A stretch of DNA of 64,000 bases from contig NZ_AVFL01000012.1 of assembly GCF_000576635.1 (NCBI RefSeq), positions 62,001-126,000 on the forward strand. The letters are read 5' to 3'. The notes beneath the pieces were generated by a model. It was not told the origin of the DNA and made no database searches. It saw nothing but the letters and a program-made list of their open reading frames with translations. Position numbers and translations under genes: made by a program. This DNA comes from Skermanella stibiiresistens SB22 (lineage in GTDB: Bacteria > Pseudomonadota > Alphaproteobacteria > Azospirillales > Azospirillaceae). Shown in pieces: positions 55,305 to 64,000 of this stretch; within the stretch, counting starts at the first letter, position 1; each line of letters starts with the position of its first letter.

Positions 55305-57173
55305 ATGAAAATTGCACGCTTTTTAGATAATGAAAGCAAAATAAATCTCTATGCAACCAGGTTTTGCATGTATTATCGAAACTTATATTTGCTAACAATT
55401 ATATATTTTCTGTGTTTTGTCTTAAGTTTTTTAGGTTTTTCTAGGTTTTTCCCTGGTTATCCTCATCCTATAGCGGCCATGACGTTCTCCATGGCTTTGA
55501 CTTTTCTTTTTTCAACCTTGGTTTTGCCCCTTGCGCCAACCAGATTGGCACCGTCGAGCCGGCGCGATCTATTGGCCGCCATGCTGATCATCGCCGCCGC
55601 CGCGACGGCCCTGTATGCCGTCGTGGCCCCAGGAAGCGCCTTGCCCGGGCATGATCCCATCATCGTTCCCACGCTGGCTCAGGCGCTTCTCGCTCATGGG
55701 ACGACGCTGGACGTCTATAGGCTTGGCGATCCTGGATTCACTTACCCTCCAGGATACCCGATACTGTTCTCACTGGCGGCGCTGATCGTGTCACCATTCA
55801 CGACGCTTGGTGTGTTCAAGATATCGACGGTCGTCGTTCTCGTGATGATCCCAGCGGGGTGGGCGTGGATGGCCGCGCGCGTCTTCCGCATCCGATTGCC
55901 CTACACGATGCTTCTCGTGCTTGCCATGTTGGCGGTCTTCGGGCTCGAGCGAACGGTGACCTACTCTCTTCAACATGGCAAAAATTCACAGATGCTCGCT
56001 GGCGCTCTTTTTCCAGCCATCATCGCGATCCTGTTCGCTTCATCACGCCGATTCGTCGGAATGCCTCTGGCGGTGATCACGCTGACAGCTGGAATTCTGG
56101 TCCACTATTCGATCCTTTACATGGCGGCGACTTTTTTCTTCGCTTGGCACATCGTTCACTTTCCGCGTGACCGGAACGAATGGATGGCGCTCGCGCGTTT
56201 GGGCGGCAGCGGATTGTTGTCGGTCGGCTTGTTCGCCTTGATGCTGCCGGAAGCCTTCAACGACCCACGCGTCGGATCCTTCGGATTGCCCGCGATCGGT
56301 GAGGGAGCGGCTCGGCTGGCCGGCGTCTTTTTCGCCCGTCATGACGAGTTGCTATTCATCTTCAACTGGGATGTCGCTGGCAACCTCAAATCGCCTTATC
56401 GTGGGCTGGCGTTGATTGGTTGCGTCGTCGCCGCCATTGTCGTCGGCCACTCATCGCGGCATCGGCGTGATGATGCCTATCAACCGGCGCGGATGGCCGG
56501 CGTATTCGGGATCATGGTGCTCATCGGAATCGCCTTCGCGACCGGAACGTTGCCGGCGGGCATCACCCCGGACTTCGTTCGCTGGTACCTGATCTTCCCC
56601 CAGATCGGAGTCGTCTTGGCTGCGCTCTCGGCCGTCGCTCTCCATCTGGATCAATCGGGCAAAGGCGCCAAGGCCGCATTCGGTTTGCTGACCGGCATCT
56701 TGGCTGCGGGGACGATGGTCGCCGCGACCGATTTCGTCCCTCGCGTCGGCGTGGCGCTCGCCCACAGGATAGACGGCGCCGAACTCGCCAGAATGCGCGA
56801 CACCTTGGCAACCCTCTCCGGAGGGAGGCCCTGCTATCTGATCACCGAAAGTGTCACGATCGCCGACGGCCTACACACTGTTCAGTCGCATCGGCCCTTC
56901 GAATACGCCGAACTCCTGACGGGCTGCCGCATCCTCAATGGCTCATTCGTGCAGCGCGGCGTTCGGGGGGGCAGGAACGTCCTGGGCAAGCCGGATCAAA
57001 CCGCCCTGGCAAACCTGCCGGTGGGGGCTTCGGTGTATCTGGTGGTATCGGAGGAAGCGGAATTGGCCTATCGGCAAGTCATGCCAGAGTGGAGATTTCA
57101 ACGATCACCGTTGACCTTGGGGCCATATCCAATCTGGACGCTATCGGATCCGGTAACTCCACCACCCACCTGA
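55305..57173 (+). CDS. Polytopic membrane protein (GT-C glycosyltransferase-like)
   Basis: The 622-residue protein has about ten to twelve membrane helices. The loop after helices 2-3 has GHDPIIVPTLAQALLAHGTTLDVYRLGDPGFTYPPGYPILF; GT-C type enzymes show similar acidic and YPPGYP motifs. The C-terminal 120 residues are soluble. The first 80 codons are markedly AT-richer than the rest, with a composition jump near 55540, which suggests a recent junction. A lipid-linked sugar transferase for surface polysaccharide is a guess. It is a lone gene, with its 3' end at a shared hairpin. Confidence 0.6.
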   Translation: MKIARFLDNESKINLYATRFCMYYRNLYLLTIIYFLCFVLSFLGFSRFFPGYPHPIAAMTFSMALTFLFSTLVLPLAPTRLAPSSRRDLLAAMLIIAAAATALYAVVAPGSALPGHDPIIVPTLAQALLAHGTTLDVYRLGDPGFTYPPGYPILFSLAALIVSPFTTLGVFKISTVVVLVMIPAGWAWMAARVFRIRLPYTMLLVLAMLAVFGLERTVTYSLQHGKNSQMLAGALFPAIIAILFASSRRFVGMPLAVITLTAGILVHYSILYMAATFFFAWHIVHFPRDRNEWMALARLGGSGLLSVGLFALMLPEAFNDPRVGSFGLPAIGEGAARLAGVFFARHDELLFIFNWDVAGNLKSPYRGLALIGCVVAAIVVGHSSRHRRDDAYQPARMAGVFGIMVLIGIAFATGTLPAGITPDFVRWYLIFPQIGVVLAALSAVALHLDQSGKGAKAAFGLLTGILAAGTMVAATDFVPRVGVALAHRIDGAELARMRDTLATLSGGRPCYLITESVTIADGLHTVQSHRPFEYAELLTGCRILNGSFVQRGVRGGRNVLGKPDQTALANLPVGASVYLVVSEEAELAYRQVMPEWRFQRSPLTLGPYPIWTLSDPVTPPPT

Positions 57174-57197
57174 GGCAACTGGTGGTCTGAATGGAAT

Positions 57198-57227
57198 CAT
57201 GGCGTGGGCCCGAAAGCCCACGCCATG
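57198..57227. terminator. Bidirectional hairpin between the membrane protein gene and glnII
   Basis: CATGGCGTGGGC and GCCCACGCCATG form a perfect 12-bp stem with a 6-base loop between two convergent genes. It lacks a T tract but is the only candidate end for both transcripts. Confidence 0.65.
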
Positions 57228-57235
57228 AGGAGTGC

Positions 57236-58282
57236 TTACGCCGCCGCCGAGACGTCGGCTTCGGCGCCGGTCGGGACGGAGGAGATCGTCTTCAGGATCT
57301 GCGAGGCGATCTGGTACGGGTCGCCCTGCGAGTTCGGGCGGCGGTCTTCCAGGTAGCCGCGGTAGTCGTTCTTCACGAAGCTGTGCGGAACGCGGATCGA
57401 CGCGCCGCGGTCGGCGACGCCATAGCTGAAGGTGTGGATCGACTGGGTCTCGTGCTTGCCGGTCAGCCGCAGGTGGTTGTCCGGGCCGTAGACGGCGATG
57501 TGATCCTCACGATTGGCCTCGAAGGCGGCCATCAGCTTCTCGAAGTACTCCTTGCCGCCCTTCTCGCGCATGAAGGTGGTCGAGAAGTTGGCGTGCATGC
57601 CCGAGCCGTTCCAGTCGGTGTCGCCCAGCGGCTTGCAGTGATACTCGATGTCGATGCCGTACTTCTCGGTCAGGCGCTCCAGCAGGTAGCGCGCGACCCA
57701 CATCTCGTCGGCGGCCTTTTTGGAGCCCTTGCCGAAGATCTGGAATTCCCACTGGCCCTTCGCCACCTCGGCGTTGATGCCCTCATGGTTGATGCCGGCG
57801 GCGAGGCAGATGTCGAGGTGCTCCTCGACGATCTTGCGCGCGATGTCACCGACCTTGCTGTAGCCGACGCCCGTGTAATAGGGGCCTTGGGGAGCGGGGT
57901 AGCCAGCCTCGGGGAAGCCCAGCGGACGGCCATTCTTGTAGAAGAAGTATTCCTGCTCGAACCCGAACCAGGCGCCTTCGTCGTCCAGGATCGTCGCCCG
58001 CTTGTTGGACGGGTGCGGCGTCTCACCATCCGGCATCATGACTTCGCACATCACGATGGCGCCGTTGACGCGCTGATTGTCTGGGAAAATGCGGACCGGC
58101 TTCAGGACGCAATCGGAGCTTCTTCCCTCCGCCTGCATGGTCGAGCTTCCGTCGAAGCCCCACAGGGGGAGTTGCTCGAGCGTCGGGAAACCGTCGTATT
58201 CCTTAATCTGCGTCTTGCCACGCAGATTAGGTACTGGAGTGTACCCGTCAAGCCATACGTACTCTAGTTTATACTTTGTCAT
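57236..58282 (-). CDS. glnII: Type II (eukaryotic-type) glutamine synthetase
   Basis: The 348-residue enzyme makes glutamine from glutamate, ammonia and ATP. The GSII features are clear: LEYVWLDGYTPVPNLRGKT, EYDGFPTLEQLPLWGFDGSS, FGFEQEYFF, DWNGSGMHANFSTT and the C-terminal SYGVADRGASIRVP. GSII enzymes are heat-labile and typically expressed under nitrogen limitation alongside GlnA (GSI). The start at 58282 matches other GSII proteins; the long open frame upstream does not. The gstI-like gene is divergent 531 bases away. Confidence 0.95.
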   Translation of the reverse strand: MTKYKLEYVWLDGYTPVPNLRGKTQIKEYDGFPTLEQLPLWGFDGSSTMQAEGRSSDCVLKPVRIFPDNQRVNGAIVMCEVMMPDGETPHPSNKRATILDDEGAWFGFEQEYFFYKNGRPLGFPEAGYPAPQGPYYTGVGYSKVGDIARKIVEEHLDICLAAGINHEGINAEVAKGQWEFQIFGKGSKKAADEMWVARYLLERLTEKYGIDIEYHCKPLGDTDWNGSGMHANFSTTFMREKGGKEYFEKLMAAFEANREDHIAVYGPDNHLRLTGKHETQSIHTFSYGVADRGASIRVPHSFVKNDYRGYLEDRRPNSQGDPYQIASQILKTISSVPTGAEADVSAAA

Positions 58283-58813
58283 TGCGGGTCTCTCGTAAGC
58301 TGATGAGGCAAGTGTAGAGGATCTTCGGCACGGTCCCGATTGCCAGCGGCTTGTGTGGCCGCCAACGGCTGCGAATTCCCAAGCATTTAATATGCCAATT
58401 GGTGGGATCCCCCCGAATCCGGGGAAGGGCGAAAGCGGCCTTATCGAATGACCCGTTTCGGAGAGGCCCACCGAAGGCCGCGGGCCGCGCGGCGCCGGGA
58501 TCGCCGCCGATTCCCGACACTGATTGCTGGATACTCGAACGGATGAGGTGACGATTTGGGCTCTCTTGGCGGAAGATCGGCTAAAAATTAGCCAGATGAT
58601 CTTTTTTGCATCAATTCGGCGCTCCAGATGCTGCGCCGCCAACAAAACCGGAGGCTCAGAAGTTTGCTGTTTAAAGATGCAAATGAAAATATGCAATTAT
58701 TATAGGCATATGAGGTTTGTTTATAGCTGCCACTGCATAAAGACATGAGAAAATCGGTGTGGAGACATTATATCTGTTAAGCTAACCGGCTACATGAAGA
58801 GGAGTATCGAACA
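58283..58813. promoter_or_regulatory. 531-base divergent glnII / gstI-like control region
   Basis: No other gene is seen here. Two weak sigma-54-like spacings (GG-N10-GC) are noted: on the minus strand at 58579-58594, and on the plus strand at 58714-58727. Both have TAGC instead of TTGC. The first also forms the palindrome GGCTAA-AAA-TTAGCC. A 5-bp hairpin CCCCG-AATC-CGGGG is at 58411-58424. Two TGCA-rich patches near 58678-58697 may be NtrC half-sites. Confidence 0.4.
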
Positions 58814-59011
58814 ATGACTGCCAACTTCCAGAGGGCTTCCGCTAAAATCTATCAGTTTCCTGTGAAACATCGTGCGGTGACCAGCGGCTATCTTGAAGAG
58901 GCCAAATCCGACATGGATGCCTCGTCATCCCGTTTCGCCGATGCCGCCTTCGGCGGTGGTTGGTACCACGACGCGGCGGTCCAGGAGGAAGAGCGGACTC
59001 GCAAGCACTAA
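58814..59011 (+). CDS. DUF2735 protein, GstI-like (glutamine synthetase translation inhibitor candidate)
   Basis: The 65-residue protein starts at ATG 58814 with AGAGGAG upstream. The motif SAKIYQFPVKHRAV and the C-terminal GGWYHDAAVQEEE identify the DUF2735 family. In Rhizobium leguminosarum a gene of this size and place, gstI, lies next to glnII and lowers GSII synthesis at the translational level. By position and size this gene is a likely GstI homologue. The family match is from memory of the motif, not from a search. Confidence 0.75.
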   Translation: MTANFQRASAKIYQFPVKHRAVTSGYLEEAKSDMDASSSRFADAAFGGGWYHDAAVQEEERTRKH

Positions 59012-59167
59012 CGCCGTGGCTGGTGCGAATGTTGCCGCACCGTGAGTTTTGGTGAACCTAGTGTCTTGTTCCGGAGGCCACTGCCTCGCACCGGAGGGAT
59101 GTGATCAGAATGAGTTTCCCTGTTCCGCTTTCGATTTCCCACGATGACGTATGACCTACGTCGCGGT

Positions 59168-59211
59168 CCCACCACCTTCGCGTCGAACATGACGCCTGTG
59201 AGGGTGGTGGG
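59168..59211. repeat. Nested palindrome after the gstI-like gene
   Basis: CCCACCACC and GGTGGTGGG are perfect 9-bp arms around a 26-base centre that itself contains GCGTC-GAACAT-GACGC. The two nested stems suggest a structured RNA or cruciform. No T tract follows on either strand, so it is not a typical terminator. Confidence 0.5.
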
Positions 59212-59280
59212 CCGTAGGGAAGTTCGAGGGGAGCACGGATGATTAGGATATTGCCTTACGAATAAACCGGATACGGTGCA

Positions 59281-59484
59281 TCAGCGGTCTGCTCGACCCA
59301 GTTCCTCCAAAGTGCGCAGATAAGAGATTAGCGCGTCGCGCCCCTCCCGGATTGCTTCTTCCGGTGTTTCGCCGTCAGCCACGCAGCCAGGATATTCGGG
59401 AAACTCGATCCGATACCCACCACCTTCATCGGCTGCCAGAGGCCTGATCTCAAACCTTGGCGGATTTTGGTTTTCACGCGCCAT
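59281..59484 (-). CDS. hicB: HicB-family antitoxin
   Basis: The 67-residue protein has a HicB fold: FEIRPLAADEGGGYRIEFPEYPGCVADGETPEEAIREGRDALISYLRTLEELG is a full HicB partial-RNase-H core. The ATG at 59484 follows GAGG; an earlier TTG at 59499 is possible. It is preceded on the same strand by a frame-disrupted partner whose reading frame overlaps its start by 11 bases, as in working toxin-antitoxin operons. Confidence 0.8.
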   Translation of the reverse strand: MARENQNPPRFEIRPLAADEGGGYRIEFPEYPGCVADGETPEEAIREGRDALISYLRTLEELGRADR

Positions 59485-59652
59485 CCTCCAGATCCTCAAT
59501 CCTCCGCGGTATTTTCAAGATTAGTGGGATATTGGCCGATTTGATCGGTTTGTGAAATGGAACGGTGATTGGTGGCGGACCTCGATACCGAAGGTCACAT
59601 GGCTCTTTCCAATTTGTAGCCAGTCGATTTCGACGAGCCCAGCCAAGGCCAT
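59474..59652 (-). pseudogene. Frame-disrupted HicA-like toxin remnant
   Basis: From an ATG at 59652 the minus strand reads MALAGLVEIDWLQIGKSHVTFGIEV, and the -1 frame then gives ITVPFHKPIKSANIPLILK and RRIEDLEDGA, ending at a stop at 59474 that overlaps hicB. Together these look like a HicA-type toxin (SHVTF... then TVPFHKP) split by one base near 59597. The frameshift and family are inferred from pattern only. Confidence 0.45.
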
Positions 59653-59681
59653 CGCCACATCTGACCTTGCTCTTGAAGAAA

Positions 59682-59721
59682 GGGAGCGCGGGTGGCGGTA
59701 TCCATACCGCGCCGCGCTCCC
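59682..59721 (-). terminator. Terminator of metH
   Basis: A large hairpin with arms GGGAGCGCGG/CCGCGCTCCC (10 bp) and an inner GCGGTAT/ATACCGC (7 bp) lies 17-56 bases after the metH stop. On the minus strand TTTCTT follows. It is the strongest hairpin in this part of the window. Confidence 0.8.
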
Positions 59722-59737
59722 ACCTCCCAGATCCCCA

Positions 59738-63235
<3,498 letters not shown>

Positions 63236-63264
63236 GGTTCTTCTTCTGTCTCGGTACTGGTGTG

Positions 63265-64000
63265 TCAGGAAGCGGTGGCGGGCGCCGGCGCGGTCGCCAG
63301 CTCCCTGGGACGGACGCCCAGCATGTGGCAGATGCCCACCGTCAGCTCGGCGCGGTTGAGGGTGTAGAAATGGAAGTTCTGGATGCCCTCGGCGTGGAGT
63401 TGGCGGCACTGCTCCACCGCGACCGTCGCGGCGACCAATTGGCGCGTCTCGGGATCGTTGTCCAGTCCCGCGAACAGATCCGCCATCCACGGCGGGATCG
63501 CGGCGCCGCAGCTTCCGGCGAACTCGATGGCGCGGGTGAAGTTGGTGATCGGCAGGATGCCCGGCACGATCGGCACCGTGATGCCGGCCGCCGCCGCCCG
63601 CTCGACGAAGCGCAGATAGGCGGTGACGTCGAAGAAGAACTGGGTGATCGCCCGCGTGGCGCCGGCGTCGATCTTGCGCTTCAGGTTGTCCAGGTCGTCG
63701 GCAGGGCTGGTCGCCTGCGGATGGCTCTCCGGATAGGCCGCGACGCTGATCTCGAAATCGGCGGCGCGCTTCAAGCCCGCGACCAGATCGGCGGCATAGG
63801 CGTAGCCGCCGGGATGCGGCTCGTAGGCGGTGCCGACGCCGGTCGGCGGATCGCCGCGCAGCGCCACGATATGGCGGATGCCGCTATCCCAGTAGGTCTT
63901 GGCGATCGTGTCGATCTCCTCCCGGGTGGCGCCGACGCAGGTCAGGTGGGCGGCCGCCTGGATGCCGGTCTCCTTCTGCAGTCGGCAGACCGTGGCGTGG
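63265..64000 (-). CDS. metF: 5,10-methylenetetrahydrofolate reductase, 5' end outside the window
   Basis: About 244 residues are visible. They read HATVCRLQKETGIQ at the window edge, through HIVALRGDPP and TQFFFDVTAYLRFVERAAAAGI to a Pro/Ala-rich tail. This is the FAD-binding TIM barrel of MetF, with the GDPP motif intact. It reduces methylene-THF to methyl-THF, the methyl donor for the adjacent MetH. Roughly 50-60 N-terminal residues are missing. Any leader riboswitch of the metF-metH operon would lie outside the window. Confidence 0.95.
   Translation of the reverse strand, partial: HATVCRLQKETGIQAAAHLTCVGATREEIDTIAKTYWDSGIRHIVALRGDPPTGVGTAYEPHPGGYAYAADLVAGLKRAADFEISVAAYPESHPQATSPADDLDNLKRKIDAGATRAITQFFFDVTAYLRFVERAAAAGITVPIVPGILPITNFTRAIEFAGSCGAAIPPWMADLFAGLDNDPETRQLVAATVAVEQCRQLHAEGIQNFHFYTLNRAELTVGICHMLGVRPRELATAPAPATAS

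Noticed and set aside
58579-58594. Strong sigma-54 promoter for glnII
   Set aside because: The GG-N10-GC spacing is right, but the -12 motif is TAGC rather than TTGC and the match is palindromic. It is mentioned only as a weak candidate.
58283-58696. N-terminal extension of glnII by 138 codons
   Set aside because: The glutamine synthetase alignment begins at 58282, and the extension does not resemble any GSII leader.

Overview
The window is GC-rich, densely packed chromosomal DNA. It looks like an alphaproteobacterium of the Rhodospirillales/Azospirillum-like group; this is an inference from gene content, not a database match. The pointers are a single-enzyme 5-aminolevulinate synthase (C4 haem route), a FixL/FixJ pair, a eukaryotic-type glutamine synthetase (GSII) divergent from a small GstI-like gene, a NasT-controlled nitrate assimilation operon, a TRAP carrier and many PAS/GGDEF/EAL proteins.

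Layout. Bases 1-2213 hold the end of cydC and an exported M20 peptidase. 2344-3573 is a predicted outer-membrane protein. 3599-6284 is a receiver-only regulator plus fixJ-fixL, and 6489-9262 is a dctPQM TRAP operon. 9320-16471 is a mixed run: a DUF72 protein, a His-tailed coiled-coil protein, a lytic transglycosylase with SPOR domain, a PhnA-like membrane protein, a PLD-family enzyme, a PAS_5 protein and a methyltransferase. 16654-18864 carries a NYN-domain nuclease, a candidate small RNA or attenuator, and small hypothetical genes. 18957-20745 is an ABC permease and binding protein without an ATPase. 21020-38322 is dominated by signalling: two GGDEF-EAL proteins, a 1457-residue double histidine kinase overlapping a pentapeptide-repeat gene, a CheZ-like phosphatase followed by an O-GlcNAc-transferase-like protein, and a degenerate HPt-receiver protein. 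38518-42052 holds a PRC-barrel protein, hemA and a class III aminotransferase, and 42622-43824 a glycosyltransferase.

53249-43794 (minus strand) is a seven-gene nitrate/nitrite assimilation operon: nrtA-nrtB-nrtD-nirB-nirD-nasA-cobA. nasT lies just upstream. The leader of the operon carries a sigma-54 promoter, two hexaloop hairpins of the ANTAR-target type and an intrinsic terminator, so transcription is probably switched on by nitrogen limitation (NtrC/sigma-54) and then released by NasT antitermination. Next come a TauE/SafE permease, an AT-rich-headed membrane protein, glnII divergent from the gstI-like gene (ammonia assimilation), a HicB antitoxin behind a frame-disrupted partner, and finally metH and the 3' part of metF (methionine cycle).

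The signals most worth a second look are the NasT leader with no nasS beside it, the promoter-hairpin-terminator element at 17562-17671, FixL-type haem-ligand signatures in three PAS domains of two proteins, the double-kinase protein, the CheZ homologue with two FliM-like peptides, and the HPt-receiver protein that has lost every phosphorylation residue. No tRNA, rRNA, CRISPR array, insertion sequence or prophage was seen.
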